The notes: generated from the letters alone by a model not told the origin. DNA of 64,000 bases from Prototheca cutis (GCA_002897115.2 BCIH01000019.1:1-64000), one strand, 5' to 3'. Positions 1 to 13,200 are shown, counted from the stretch's first letter. Made by a program: numbers and translations.

Positions 1-369
1 CCTTTGTTGGTTTGAAGCTAGTCAGCAGCTGCCAGCCAGTTGCTCACCGGCCAGCTGCGACCAACCGCCCACCCAGCACAGCCGCCCTTCGAAATCTCTG
101 CTTGAAGAAAGAACGCCCTCTGGCCCGCTCCCGCAGTGGGAGGCTGGTTTCTCATGCTACTGGCCGGGCACTTCCGCCTCTGGCCAAGCAGACCATGTTG
201 TTGCACCTCCCTTGCCCCTTGCTCACACATGTGGTCTTTGTGACCGATGGATAACCACGTCCGATATGCAGAGGGGCTGCTGGGGAGGGGTAGGGCACCG
301 TAACCCAGAAAGAAAAAAAATTCGTCCTTACAACGACGACAGCGAACAAGCTGCCTGGCAAGAGTGGCA
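1..369. other. Left-edge noncoding region
   Basis: No supported gene. Short open frames on both strands have no recognisable family pattern and no splice-consistent continuation. It contains the 3' flank of the Obg gene, whose stop is at 370. Confidence 0.5.
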
Positions 370-2547
370 TCATCGGCTAGAGGCTTTACAAGCCGTCCCC
401 TCTGATGCCCCACCCCCACTACCACCCTCGACAGGCTCCCCTGCCCAGAGCGATGTCAGGGCCTGAGTCAGACCTGGGATGCCCCGGCCTTCTACTGCCG
501 AGACGGCAAGCACGGGCAGCTCGGTGCGCGCCTTGATGGCACAGACAGTCCGTGCGGGTCGTGGAAGCAGATCGATCTTGTTGGCAATCACCACCGCCGG
601 CAGGGCCGCAAGTTCTGGGCTGTATGCCTCAATTTCCTCCTGCAGCAGCTCCAGCTGCTTCCATGGCCGCAGCCCAGGCAGGCCTGTGGCATGACAGACA
701 CATGTGAGTTGTCAGTGCGCCGATGATCTTTCGAATCTCTCCAACTCTGTTCTTTCAAGAGACGACACCCTGCCCCTCATTGTCATGCTCCGTCCACTCA
801 ACCAAGAAAACCCGCTGCAATACATTCCTCCACTGGAACTCAAAAAGGAGCAACCCCTCTCAACACTGCACCCACCGTGAAGGCCGGCAGAGGCGTCCAG
901 GACATAGGCCAGCGCCCTTGTGCGCTCGATGTGCCTGAGGAAAGCGTGGCCGAGTCCTCGGTCACGCGCGGCCCCCGCAATCAGACCGGGCACGTCTGCC
1001 AGCACCATGCGCTCGCCATGGCCCAAATCCACCACGCCCAGCTGCGGCATGAGGGTCGTAAAGGCGTAGCTCCCCACTTTGGGTCGTGCTGATGTGAGTG
1101 CACGCAGCAGGCTTGACTTGCCGGCATTGGGAATGCCCACCAAGCCTGTTGTGTACATTGTTTTGTATTGATTGGGAGGAAGCGCTTGATTACCTTTGTT
1201 GCCTGCCTGATTGATTGATTGATTGGGGAGAGCAACCAGCACATCTGCAAGCAAATCCAGTACTCACCGATGTCGGCCATGATTTTCATTTCCAGCAGCA
1301 GGCGCTTGCGCTCGCCGGGCGTGCCGGGCACCGCCTCTCGAGGTGCTGGACGGTTGGGCATGGCCTTCATGGCCGCGTTGCCAATGCCGCCCCTTCCTCC
1401 CGCGGCCACAAGGACTTCTTGACCTTCCTCGGTCAAATCAGCCAGCACTGTCGTCGGAAACTGGCGCGGACCACGCCGCCGCGGGGGGGGTGCGGCGCTC
1501 GCTGCATCGCCCTCTCCCTCCTCGTCTTCCAGTTCCGCATCAAACATCCGGCTCTGTCGCCCGTGCTTGGTGTCGCTGCTCCGTTCTGCAAAGCTGTCCC
1601 GTGCATCTAGGTCCACCGCATCTGCGCCATACGCCTTTCTCCACCGCAATATCCAGTCGGGGAGGTCTGGCGTTTCGCTGTCGAAAGTGCTGTCCGCGGC
1701 GCCAGATCCTGCCGGTGTTTCTTGGCCCGGTTGACCAGGAGCTGCGCTTCGTATGCCAAGCGACCTCTGCCACGTCACGGCATCAAAGCTCCCGGCTCCC
1801 GACTCCACAACGTTCCCCTCCTGCCCCGCTGCAGTGCCAACCACATCGTCGTCCTCCAGAATTCTCGACACCACTGTTCCAAGTGGCACGAGGACGACGG
1901 CATCGGCGCCGCGGCAGCCATGCTGTGCCTTGGACGTGCCGTGCACGCCGTTCCTCGCCTTGTACAGCTGTGCCACTCCGGCCAGTGACTTCATCCTGCA
2001 GGAGGAGGAAAGTGCGGATTCCATTGTTGTTGGGGGGGGTGGTGTGTGTGTTGGGGGGGGGGGGGGTCACATCCCCAGCATCCATCACACCACGCCTTCT
2101 CTCAAACCTCAATCACGAGATAAACATACTTGGAAGTTGCCCGAACGATGACGTCCCCGCCGCCACCGCCATTGCCTCCATCCGCCGTAATCTTACGCCC
2201 TGGCAGGGGTGTGTCAGTGTTCGGCATTGCAATTTGTCAAGCAGCACAGCGTCAGGGAATGCGGTTCCCACGCATGCATCCTACACAATTCATTGCAGTA
2301 CAAATACGTCCCTTGTCCCACTTCCACCCTCCAGCCAACCTCGGTTGGATTTCTGGATGCAGCTGGCAGAGCCGTTTCCGCCGGCGCCTGCTTGTGCTGT
2401 CACAACTAACCGGTCAATGTACCGCTTGTCCACCGCCTCCTCGGGGACATCTGTGGTTTTGCACCGGAGAGAGCCGCGCCACAGCACCGAGAGCGCCTCC
2501 CGGAAGGGAGACCGGGGGACCCTGCAGGGCCTCAGGCTCGCCAGCAT
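370..2547 (-). CDS. Obg-family GTPase, organellar (mitochondrial OBGM type)
   Basis: Essential ribosome-assembly GTPase of the Obg/CgtA/GTPBP5 family. Five exons on the minus strand: 2340-2547, 2130-2199, 1268-1995, 876-1145, 370-683; the joined frame is exactly 530 codons (529 aa). The start at 2547 opens an Arg-rich, transit-peptide-like N-terminus. The Gly-rich Obg fold starts near residue 40 (AGAGGNG) and continues into DGGNGG after the first intron. The G domain near residue 335 shows G1 [12 protein letters not shown]3 DVPGL and G4 NKID. The closing strand of the Obg fold ([11 protein letters not shown]) lies about 100 residues later than in bacterial Obg because exon 3 carries an acidic and proline-rich insertion (roughly residues 140-245). 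Family assignment is firm; mitochondrial rather than plastid location is inferred from the DGGNGG-type fold and the leader. Confidence 0.93.
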
Positions 2548-3118
2548 GCCCGCTCAGCTTTCGCCCTCGCCAGTGAACGTCCTCTATAGATCCCGCATAC
2601 GCGACTATAATGCAGCACTATGTGGCAATGACGCTGCTACCGTCCATGGATTGAATGCCTGATCAGAGTTGACTGACTCCGTGAGGAAACACGGGCAGCA
2701 CGGTTTTCCGCAGCGCTCAGCTTCACAGGACACAAACAATACGACAAGCTGAATACAACTGGACTTATTGCACGATACACATCCTCACTTCCCGTGCTGC
2801 AATGCATGCATGCATGCATCCGTGCCGTGCCGAGACGAAAACATGCATGCTGATTGACGAGGGATCCTCCGTCAAAATATTAGGGGTGGCGCTTCCACCA
2901 GAGGGTGGACACCCACATCTGCGCGATCCTTGCGTCAGAAACATCTGCATTTGTAATCAAGTGTGTCTGATTTAATATTTTTGACAGTCCATACACAACT
3001 GCGGAGTGCCTGTCATGGCGCGATGCGCGGAGGGACAGTCTGCTGACGGCTAGGCCCGGGGTGCGGTGCCCAACCCCAATCTCGAGTGCGGTCGTGCGGT
3101 AGGGGCCGTGGCGTCCAC
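2548..3118. other. Intergenic region between divergent genes Obg and methyltransferase
   Basis: Shared upstream region of the minus-strand Obg gene and the plus-strand methyltransferase. It includes a short ATGC tetranucleotide repeat at about 2803-2819. No gene seen. Confidence 0.5.
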
Positions 3119-5007
3119 ATGCTGTGCGCGCGTGCCCTTCCCAGTGCGCACACCACCTGGTCCGCAGTTACCAGGGCTCTGAGCACGGCAGGCCCTGCCT
3201 CCCTTGGCCCCCAGCTGGTGCGTCTGGTTGGGGTATGCTGTGGCGAGATTGCATGGTGGGCCCTGCGGGGTACATCTCCATCTCCCCAGAGCAAATCGAA
3301 CCCCCTTTCCCCCTACCAACCCGTCTTGATCACCATGCATCAGGTGCGTGACTTCATTCACGAGTCGCTGTATCACCCGGAGCATGGTTACTTTAGCCGT
3401 GGCCCATCGGTGGGCACCCCCGCGGCGCCCATTGACTTTCCATCCTTGGGCAACGACATTGCCTACTTCAACCACGTCCAAGCGCTGTACACAGCACTTC
3501 AGGTCTCGTGGCTGACACCCGTGGAGATTCTGCAGCCGCACTATGGAGCCGCGCTGGCCGCATTCCTTGCGGCACGGTGGCGGGCCGCGGGGGCCCCGGG
3601 ACCGCTGCAGGTCTACGAGATTGGCGGCGGGACGGGCACGCTGGCACTGAACATCCTGGATTACTTGCGCCAGCACCACCCGGACTTGTACGTGACGACG
3701 CGGTATACAAGCATTGAGATCAGCGGGACCCTGGCGGAGACGCAGGCGAAAAGGCTAAGAGCCGATCCGGGGCATGCAGCGCGTTGGGCTGTGGAGCGGC
3801 GGGATGCCACCGACCGGGCAGGCTGGGGCTCGGGCATTCGCCAGGCGACTCCCTGCTTTGTTGTCGCAATGGAAGTGTTGGACAACCTGCCCCACGACCT
3901 TGTGGTCCGTCGTGGGGCTGGGGTGTGGCAGCAAGTAGCTGTGGCCAGTGAAAGCAGGGCCATGGACTCAGGCCAGGCAAACACCGAGCGAGGGGACAGC
4001 ATGGCGACGGCATCTCGTGCGCCACCAGCGCAGCCATCTGTGACTGGTGCGGGGGAGGCAGACACTGGCGACAGGTCTTCTGATGGAGCTGTCACCGCAG
4101 CGAGCACGGCCTTGGAGGCGGCGGAGGAAACGCCACCCCCACCGTCAACATCATCGCCATCCTTGGCACCAACACAACCACAGCCAAAAAGAGGGGGCCA
4201 GCAACAAACAAACGAAACCGTATTCACGGAGATCGAGCAGCCACTGACAGACGAGCTCATCCTGCGGGCGCTGCGTGGAGCAGAGTCAACCCCGGGGTCG
4301 ATTCCCGCGCCCGGCCTGCTGCGGCGGGGCCTGGCGGGCCTGTCGCCACGACTAGCCCCCCGGCAGTCGCTCTTTCTCCCCACGGGCGCGCTGCGGCTTA
4401 TGGACACGCTGCATGCGGTGCTGCCGCGCCACGCGCTCATTGCCGCCGATTTTGACCAGCTTCCGGAAGTAGTTATACGAGGGAAGAATGCCCCGCTGGT
4501 GGCGACCACGGTGAGATTGCATTTATTTGGCTTTGACATTTGGGTGCGTGTCTGGATGAGTCACCGGAAACCCGTTTTCTGCATGTGTTCAGACAAGAAT
4601 GCACACCCAAACGATTGATGTTTCAGGAAAGGGGAGTGACACGGGACCACGGCAGCTACCTCGTTCCAATGGGAACAGCGGACATTTTCTTCCCCAGTGA
4701 TTTTCCCCTGTTGCGTGCGCTGCACGCCGAATCCGCCGAGCGGGCACGGACGAGCCGAGCTCCTGGCGGTGCAAGGGTCACTCCGTCAGCACAGGCGGGA
4801 AGTGTGGTGCCGTCCCAAGCAGCACCAAACCAGTCCCCGGCATCGGCGGGCCACTGGTGCAAGAGCGGGCGGTTCCTGCGGCGGTGGGCCGAGCCGGGGG
4901 CGACCCGCACCAAGTCGGGCTACGAGCCGCTGGTCTCGGATTACACAAACACCTGCTTCCTCGTGACGGGCTGCCCGGAGCTGTGTGCCACTCCGCCCTG
5001 CGATTGA
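3119..5007 (+). CDS. MidA/NDUFAF7-like SAM-dependent methyltransferase (DUF185)
   Basis: Likely mitochondrial protein methyltransferase of the NDUFAF7/MidA family; NDUFAF7 methylates a complex I subunit in animals. Two exons, 3119-4510 and 4627-5007, give 590 aa with phase-0 splicing at ACG|gtgaga and tttcag|GAA. The ATG at 3119 is chosen because it opens an Arg/Ser/Thr-rich mitochondrial-type leader (MLCARALPSAHTTW). The substrate-entry helix (FIHESLYHPEHGYFS) is near residue 80, and the SAM motif I (YEIGGGTGTL) near residue 170. About 120 residues of Ser/Thr/Pro/Gln-rich low complexity split the fold around residues 285-385. The open frame between 3219 and 3340 could hide a small in-frame intron, so the exact N-terminus is uncertain. 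The gene ends convergent with SmE. Confidence 0.82.
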
Positions 5008-5331
5008 CGATGCCTGCGATGGAATGCTGCAGCGGATGGTGCTTTGCTGTGACCAGACAGCCACATGCAGCAACAAAGACCCTGTGGTCTTAGGCTGGTT
5101 TACAAGACTGTGCAGAGCATGCGAGTCGGGACTGAACTCCGAGGGGGGAGGGAGTATCGCCCAGTTTCAGGGAGCCATGGGGAGAGACCCAACATGTTGC
5201 TTGCGCAGAGCTCAAGCAAGGAGTCTTTCTCACAAACTGCATGGACACCAGCCATTGCCTGACTGTGCTCGGTGGCAAGCCATCGCCCAGAACCGTCTTT
5301 CCATGCAGCTCGCATCCACAGCCCAGCTCGG
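5008..5331. other. Intergenic region between convergent genes
   Basis: 3' flanks of the methyltransferase and SmE genes. No gene or strong repeat seen. Confidence 0.5.
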
Positions 5332-5911
5332 TCACTTGGCGGCTTGCATGAGTGTGATGTTGTCGCCCTTGAGGAGAATGCGGCCGAGGGGCTTGCGTGT
5401 CTGCCGCTTCACCGACAGCTCCTCAGCCTCATCCAGAACCAAGTTCATGTACTCATCGAAGCCCTGTGATGTGGGGGTGGGTTTTGGGGGGGGGAGGTAG
5501 AGGTTATGTAATGAGGGCATGCAAGCGACGAAACCATAACCTGCAGCCTTCCCCCAAGCAAGAACACAGCACACGCCGGCAACGCACGATGATGCGGCCC
5601 TCGATCCGGAGGTCGTTGTGGTCATACAGCCATATTTGGATCTTCTGCCTACTCTGCAGAAACCTGAAGATCAGGTTCTGCGTGGGGATTGGGGGGAGCC
5701 AAGTTGCAGGGACCAGCATCCTCAGCACATCATGCAGCAGTCCTTGAACCGACAAGTACTCCTCATTCCCAGCGCCGCCACTCGGTATGCTCCATGCACA
5801 CACGCATCCAAGGGCTTTGTGCCCGCCACCCGCCTCCAAGTGCAGGGAGGCCTGGGGTCATCCCCTGCTCACAATAGGCTGCGTCATAATGCGCTTGACT
5901 TTCGGCGCCAT
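5332..5911 (-). CDS. Small nuclear ribonucleoprotein E (SmE)
   Basis: Core Sm-ring protein of the U1, U2, U4 and U5 spliceosomal snRNPs. Three exons: 5873-5911, 5588-5677, 5332-5463, total 87 codons (86 aa, human SmE is 92). All splice phases are zero. Sm1 motif: [20 protein letters not shown]. Sm2 motif: [13 protein letters not shown] near the C-terminus. The N-terminus is the typical short basic [13 protein letters not shown]. Identity is unambiguous from near full-length conservation. Confidence 0.97.
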
Positions 5912-6308
5912 GGTGACAGTACTGCTGTTCAAAGGACTATGAAATGGGTACAAAGGTAGTCCAGCAGGCCACCAAGTCCCGCTCGCGAGCACGCCGGGGG
6001 GCTCCTCCCCGTGCAGTGATGGCCTAGCCGAAGCTCCGCCAAGCTCTTCCTTGCTGGCTCCTCGTCCTCGGCACAAAAATCTAAACACTGATGGATTAGT
6101 TGCGCTGACAATGCACTGGCGCTGTGCACTCGGAAGGGGTGATATCCCCGCACAGCTGGTGCCCCTCCTCTCCATATCACCCCCGGCTGCTCCGATGTGG
6201 TTTGCCCGTCCAGCCCGTTCTCCCGACCGCATCACCCCCCACTTTGGCCAACGGAACCCTCCTTCCNAAAGGGCATTTCCTTCCATTGATTCCAGGATCT
6301 GATTCCTT
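5912..6308. other. Intergenic region between SmE and REX4
   Basis: Upstream of SmE and downstream of REX4 (both minus). One ambiguous base at 6267. No gene seen. Confidence 0.5.
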
Positions 6309-8238
6309 CTATATGTCCACCATGCTATCGTTTTGGGCCAGCTGCTGCCAGCTGAGGAGCTTGGGAGCGGACTGCACGCCATTCTTGTGCCCGCCAGCCT
6401 TGAGCCATCTTTCCCAAGCCTGTGTGTTTTTGCGAGTGTGAGCAGATGCTGGAGGCGGTGATTTCCATGACTCTCATGCTAGAATAAACACAGATGTTGC
6501 AAACCAATAACCACCCTGCCATTCCTGCTTTCTACCTTGTGGTGTTTGAGATAGATGTACAGGGCTGCTCGGGCGTCGTCCACGGGGGAGTGCTCCCCTT
6601 CCTGGATGTTGATGCCCAACTGCTCCAGTGCCAGAACCCGCAGCGGCCGCGGCCGCAGGCGGTCCGAGCTGGGCTGCACGTGAGGGGAGCGATGAGGCTG
6701 GGAATGTGAGAAGGGGGGAGCAAGGCCTCGCGCACACGTGCAGGCTGTGGACTGCCCTGGGAAGACCACGTCCCTGGTGGAACACCCTTCCACCAGGACC
6801 GCCAATGCACAGCTCACTACATAAACCAAGTACCATCCACAGAGCAGAGACTCGGCAAAAGCACCGCCAGCACTTACAGTTTTAGACATGAGGGCTGGGT
6901 AGCGTGCTGTGTCCCGAATGCGGTCGATGGGATGCTTGAGATTCAGGGCCTGCCGTTTTTGTGAGGAAGGAGGGGTAATAATTTTTTTGCAAGAATTCTT
7001 CTTGCCTGCCTGACTTTCATAAACGCCTCAGTCCGATGCCTGCATCCTTGCAGCATACAATTTCTCCACCACGAACCGGACATCCTCCACCGAGTAATCC
7101 CCTGCATGTCCCGGCGCCCCCCCCCGCCCCGGCTCACTCACGCACCTCCAGGTCATTCTGGAGACCGTGACCGGCCAGGGTCCGCCTGGTCAGCAGCTGC
7201 TCCACCCAGCCACGCACAGTCTGCAGGGGCCAAGCATCCACAAGATCTTTTGGCCTCACACCTGAATTGGTTTGGGTGTGTGTGGTGGTGGTGTTTGGGG
7301 GGGGGCTGAATGCACCAACACTTCACCGGTCACACCACCTTCGACCATCCTTGGCCCCAACCAACCAACTAGACAAGCAACATACCGCTATACTTGGTCC
7401 GGTAGTCAGTTACGGGCTCGGATTGTCGGACAAACACATCCAGCAGCACGGCCCCCTCGGCGTTTACTACGCACACCCTGCCAGATGGCGACGTTGTTGG
7501 GTTGGCCGAAATGCATAGGCGTACAGGCACGGGTTTGGAAGCACAGCGAGCATAGTCTTAGGGTACAAGAGGTCTGTCTTGCTGTCTCAAGCCCAGGACA
7601 TCCCATTCCCACCCTCAACTCCCCCCCAAACCAATCCCCACACAACAAAAAAACGGCAACCGGTCTACCCACCAAGCTAAGGAGGATGTGGCCCCGCCGC
7701 GGCCGATGCCCACCATCTCGCAGTCCAGGGCAATCACTGGGGTCAAACAAGCGCTGCGGTTGGAGGGCGTCACGCCGCGCCGTGTGGCCACGGGCGCTGG
7801 GGCGGTCTGATCACCAGAGGCGGCAGCGACGGCACCACTCTGCCGCCCTTTCTTCAGTGGCCGCTTCGCTGGCATGGCTGCCTTGAATGCCATCCAGTTG
7901 GCACTGGCAACCGTCTTTGTGCAGTTTCTGCCCTTTGGTGCCGGCATCACCAGAGTCTTCACGGTCGCCACTGCCGCAACGTGGCCCGCCAGCGTTCCGC
8001 CCCTGCCGCGCTTCTTGCCCTTGGGCACGGACACTGGTGCGCTGTTGGCCGCTGCCTCTGAGCGGGGTTGCCCCGTCTCCCTGTTGCCTGCTTTTACAGG
8101 AGGGCCCGGCTGCTGGGCGGCAGCAGCCGACGCAGAGTCCCGCCCAGTGGGCCCAGCCTGACTAGCCTTGTCAGCCTCTGCTTGCGTAGCGTCCTGTGGG
8201 GGCTTGGGCTTGAACTTGTTGCCCTTCACGTGCGGCAT
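6309..8238 (-). CDS. REX4: RNA exonuclease 4 (REX4/REXO4, DEDDh 3'-5' exonuclease)
   Basis: DEDDh exonuclease of the REXO4 family, which acts in pre-rRNA processing in the nucleolus. Six exons: 7673-8238, 7386-7477, 7146-7261, 6878-6949, 6536-6673, 6309-6419, joined to 365 codons (364 aa). Residues 1-170 are basic and Ala/Pro/Lys-rich, as expected for a nucleolar protein. Catalytic motifs appear in order: Exo I DCEMVG (about residue 178), Exo II HGLQNDLE at the end of exon 3, and Exo III HSPVDDARAA in exon 5 with the active-site His and Asp. The LKHPIDRIRDTARYP segment in exon 4 matches the family signature between Exo II and Exo III. ATG at 8238 is the first in frame after upstream noncoding sequence. 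Confidence 0.93.
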
Positions 8239-8628
8239 GCCTACCAAGCGTCTGTTGTGTTCCTTGAGCCTTTCACACGGACTGCGCGGTGCGGCGATAG
8301 GGAGGCGGAGGTGCACCCACAACCGTCCCGCTACAACGAATGTCCCACGTGGCCAGGAAAATACGCAAACGTCATGCAATGAACGAAAATACAATAAAAC
8401 GCAGTAAGGTCGTGTCGTTCGAGGCCCCAATGAGTGGGGGGCCCCACAACTGAGCGAAGGGCCTTGCCGCAATGCCATGCAATGCTCCTTGCATTGCACA
8501 CAGATCGTCGCGTTTTCTGCCTGGGTCGTTCAAAATGCTCGGGGAACAGCCTTGCGCTCCGAAACGCGAGGATCATTTTCCTTGCTCACAGAATGAATAT
8601 TATTTTGTTTGTGTGACAACACATTGCC
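8239..8628. other. Divergent promoter region, REX4 / COPI-associated protein
   Basis: Shared 390-bp upstream region. No gene seen and no clear TATA element picked out. Confidence 0.45.
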
Positions 8629-9832
8629 ATGAGGAGGGATGTGGAGGAGCCCGGGGATGCCGAGGCGGCAACGCTCCCTCGCCGACCTGAACCCAAGCCC
8701 GAGGCCCCGTCTGACTATTTCCTCACGCTCTGTCGACTGTTCAACGCTGTCACATTTTTTTGTGCCCTTATGTGCGGCCTTACGTTTGGCGTAGCCATCG
8801 TAGAGCGCCTCCATTCGCAGGACAAGGTGGGGGCGCAGCTGGGTGGAAGCGGCGAGTTTGTAACTTGCTGGCGCCCCCAGGACGGTGCCGAGGGACCGTC
8901 AGCCTCAGCTGACATGGTGCTGGCCACACACTTGTCATGATCACCCTGTCTTGCAGGATATCATGTACATGGCGGGCCAGACGCTGCGGGTGTACGGCAT
9001 CTTCACGGCATGCTTGGTGGCGATCGTGGAGTTGGAATGGGCGATGCTGGCGGCCTGGTGGCCTCTGCTCGAATCCTGGCTGGGGCGAGCCGCCCTGCAG
9101 AGCTTCCTTGCGGTTTTGACATTCAGGTAGGCATTTGTGCAAGAGATGTTGCAAAAGTGCATTAGAATACCACGGCCCTGCTAAAGTGTCATGTGGACTT
9201 TTGTGCGTGCGTTCAACCCGGGTAGCATGAGCTCCCTGGCAGATCATCGCTGCAGACCCCCGCCGTCATGCGCAACATTACTAAAACCTCACCACGCGTG
9301 CAGGGAGGGACTTCCCAGGTACGACACCGAGTTTCATCCGACGCTGGCGATCTTTCGACTTGCCGCCAGCGCCGCCTTACTGAGCTGCGCCGCTCTTTAC
9401 GTGCTCGGCTGGGTCACCTGCATGGGCACTGTCAAATCAAGTGCGCTGAGGTTTTTTTGAAGAGCAGGGATTTGGGCTGCACATTGTCTTGGGGCGTCAT
9501 CGCTGGTGACAATGAATGCGAAAACATCTGCGGGGGATGAGATGCGTGTCTGAAGGAATATGGCTCCGCTCTGTTTCAGGTGGAGGGGGGGTTGATCTTG
9601 GCAGGATCTCTCCCCTCAGCAAGGTTGAAGATGACTGCACTGAACACACACCTCAAACATGCACACCCACCTATCCGGTGCTCCCATTCACAACCATCAT
9701 CGCAACACAACAATTCCTGCAGTTCGGACGAGGCGGAACAAGCGCATGCGAGATGCCCGAAGCGAGTACGAAGCCCTAGAGAAACGGCGAGCGGAGCTGC
9801 AACAGCTTTTGGTCACTGAACCTGCCATCTAA
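8629..9832 (+). CDS. COPI-associated / TVP15-like Golgi membrane protein
   Basis: Small four-helix membrane protein resembling the COPI-associated (TVP15) family of the Golgi. Exons 8629-8826, 8957-9126, 9304-9440, 9723-9832 give 205 codons (204 aa). Hydrophobic segments lie near residues 37-58, 68-90, 100-121 and 145-165. The pattern of a helix starting LRVYG, then VELEW, then a GRAALQSFLAVLTF helix matches the family. The C-terminal 35 residues are a charged helix rich in Arg, Glu and Lys, probably cytosolic. Splice phases are 0, 2 and 1 and close exactly in frame. Family assignment is from pattern only and could be another DUF-type tetraspan. Confidence 0.7.
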
Positions 9833-10297
9833 TTTTGGTGCCTGCATCATGGGGTGCTTTTGACTGATATTGCTAGCCTTCTTGACCGGAAACATCTTGT
9901 TGCGGGAGGGTGGCCCCAGAACCCAGCACCTTGCGCTGACTCAGCACGGCAACCTGCACCAGTTGCTGCGTGTCTGTTCTCCACAGGCACTGGATGTTTG
10001 AGCGCTTGATGTGGACTTTAGGCCATCAGTGCAGGGGCCAGCAGAGGCAGGATTGACCCCCAAAAAGGAACCCCTGCCGTGCTCGCCGTTGCAGAGGGAG
10101 GGATGCCCAGCCGAAACCGAACGAACACATCACCCCCTGTTGCGCAAAAAGAGCCATTCCCATTCCCAGCACCGGGCAGGCGCGGAGTCCGCACAGCTCC
10201 ATGCCTGGGCCTCCATACGAGACGCATGCATTACCAATAATAAAAACATTTCACATGTTTGTGTTTGGGATGGAGTGAGGGGAGCTGGCCTGCCCAG
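9833..10297. other. Intergenic region upstream of ELP1
   Basis: 465 bp between two plus-strand genes. An AT-rich patch (taataataaaaaca) lies at about 10234-10247. No gene seen. Confidence 0.45.
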
Positions 10298-13200
10298 ATG
10301 GCGCTGAAGAACCTGCACGCGCTGGAGCTGGGCGGCGGGCAGGTCCTGGAGTATGGGTCCGTGGTTCGGGTCTGCAGGGACGAGGACCGCGACCGACTCG
10401 TGTTCTTGCTGGATGATGGTAGTATACTTGTGCACGCCGCCGATGGCACACAGGTGCGCGCTCCTGCTCTTTTAGTGTGGGCTGTTGTCTTGTCGGGGTT
10501 GTCGGGGGACCTGGCTGTTTTACTTCGCGGGCGTGCTTCCTGAAATGTGTGGCAAACTTGTTCCGCCTGCGATCTAGGCAACATGCAATGGACGGTAGAA
10601 TATAGGTACTTGAAATTGCACGTCCCAACTTCCCATAATCCCACCTGTCGGCCCAAAGGTGCTGGAGACCGTCCGCCTGCCGGCGGCCGAGGTGACGGCC
10701 TGGACATGGGCCCCTGAGAAGCAGGCCATCCTCTTTGGCACACGGTCCGGTGATCTGTCAATGGTGCTCCTGCAGGGCGAGAGCACCGGCACGGTGTCTG
10801 CAGAGCTCGAGGAGATTGGCTGCCTGGAAGGCGGCGTCCTGGCTGCAGCCTGGAGCCCCGACGAGGCCCGTTTAGCAGTGGTTACGGGATCAAACCGCCT
10901 GCTCCTCATGTCCGAGGTACGTGTTCTGTTGTTATGTTTGTGTGTTGTGAGTGGAGATGGATGGATACACGCATGGTGGTGGGGACTGCCGGGGGAGCAC
11001 GGGGGCCGGGGCTGCCACGGTCTCAGTTTGCAGGCTCAGCAGGCTGTCCGCCTGACAGCCACGCCAGTTGCTCTTAAGTGCATGCATCCACGAAGCATGC
11101 TCCTAAAGCCACAACCCCCCAAACACATAGGACTGGGTCCCTCTGGAGGAGACGGCAATCGACGAGGTGTGGGTGAGCATCGGTTCGGCGGCCATCGAGT
11201 GGCGGGCCGACGGCGCGTGCTTTGCCACTGCTACGGCACCCGGAAAAAGCGCCGCACATGGCTTGGCCATTTGGGACGGGCAGACGGGTGCGCTGGAGGC
11301 ACGGGGCGAGCCCACGCCTGGACTCACGGGCGTGCTGAGCTGGCAACCCAATGGGCGCCACCTGTATGCCGTGCAGTCCAAGAAGGTGACAGCGACAGCT
11401 TCTTTGGATGATTCCAGGACTACTGATGCCGGCACTGCTGCTGCTGCTGGCTCCGAGGTTCGAACTGGTGACGCGATGCTGACTGGAGCGGGCCGTTCAG
11501 AGCAGGCACCGGCGGCTTCCACCCAGGCAGCCACCACCAGCACATCTTCCAACAACAGCAGCAAGCCACTTTCCAAGCACGTGGCCGCATGGAAGCGTGA
11601 GGAGCGGCGCCGGGCGGCGGCAGCGGCGGCGGTGCAGATGGCCACAAGCGGTGCCTGCCCACACGCCGTGCTGCTGTTCGAGCGCAACGGGCTGCGTCAT
11701 GGCGGCTGGGACGTGCCTGCGGTGAGCGGCAACCCAGAGGCAGAGTGCATTGCCGACATGCGGTGGAGTCCAGGGTCCGACATCCTGGCGCTGGCAGTGG
11801 ATGTCGGCGGTGGCGGCGACGACAAACAACACCAGCGAGGTCCTACCACTACGACATCAAACGACGCCAGGGCAGAATCTACCTGTGCCGTGCAGCTGTG
11901 GACGCGGCACAATTGGCACTGGTACTGCAAGTCAGAGCGGCGGTATTGTAATGCGCATGTCAAAGCAGTGTGCTGGACGGGGCACACGACACTGGCGGCC
12001 TTGACAAGGAATGGTGATGTGCTGCGTCAGCGCCTGGCCTGGGCGCACGACACGTCGCCACTTGGCAGTGTGGTGGTCGTGGACCACGGGCGTCTGGGTC
12101 TGACACCGCTGCGGGTCTCCGCGCCGCCGCCGCCGCTCTGCACCGCGACTGCAAGACTGCCGGCAGCTGTGCTGTGTACTTCGCTGCACTCGGCGCCGGG
12201 GTGCCCTGAGCGGGTAGCGGCGATCCTGGCCGACGGACGACTTGCCATGTGCCAGGCGCGCCGCGACGACGACTGGGGGGACGGGCCCCTCGGCGCCGGC
12301 GAGGACGCGATGCCCTCGGGCCGCCGGGCCATCGGCGTGGGTGCTGGGATGAGCCAGGTGAGCGGTTCTGCCGACATCAATGTTGCTGCCAGGGAGCAGG
12401 CTGCGCCATCAACAAACGACAATGGTTCCCCGGCGACGAGCATCTGGCCGGCTCTGCCGGCGCACATGGCCCCCTGGGTCAAATGCTGCTCGTGGCTGGA
12501 CGACAAGCATTTGCTGGTAGTGCTGTCGTCGCAAGCAACCCAGCCGGGATCCATTCCTTCAGGCTCGGCGCCGGATCTCGGCGTCGTCTTGCGCGTGTCA
12601 GCAACTGATGGCGCCACCGGCGTCGAGGTCGTGCGGCCGTGTTTTGAAGATGCGGCGACCGGGTCCCCACCCCTCACTGCCCTTCCCGGCATGGTTCTGG
12701 ACTGTCAGGCAGGCATGCTGACGCTGGATGATGGCCGAGTGTTTAAGGCAGAGCTGGATGCCAATCTGTTGCTGGTCGTTTCACTGTGCGGCGCCTTTCC
12801 AACGGCCTGCATCACACTGGTCCCTGGGCCGTGCACGCTTCCAGGCTCTTCGGTGCACCCAGCAACGATATCATCACCAGCACCAGCACCGACAGCTTTT
12901 GGATTGACGGCTCGGGGTGAGTTGTGCGCCGCCGGGCACGCGAAGCCGTTGGCCGCTGGGATTACGTCGCTGGCGCTGCGTGCTGGTTGCAATGACGGGG
13001 CCGGCCGCGCACCCTGGTTGCTGTTTACAGACCGCCAGGACGTGCTGCGCTGTGTTCGATGTGATGCATTGGACACCCTCGCCTCTGTGCCCACAGCACA
13101 GCGGCGGGCCGTCGAGCGGGGTGCAGAGCTGGTTTCCGCACCGCTGGGCCGGGACTATGCCGTGCTGGTGATGCCGCGCGGCAATCTCGAACGCGTGCAC

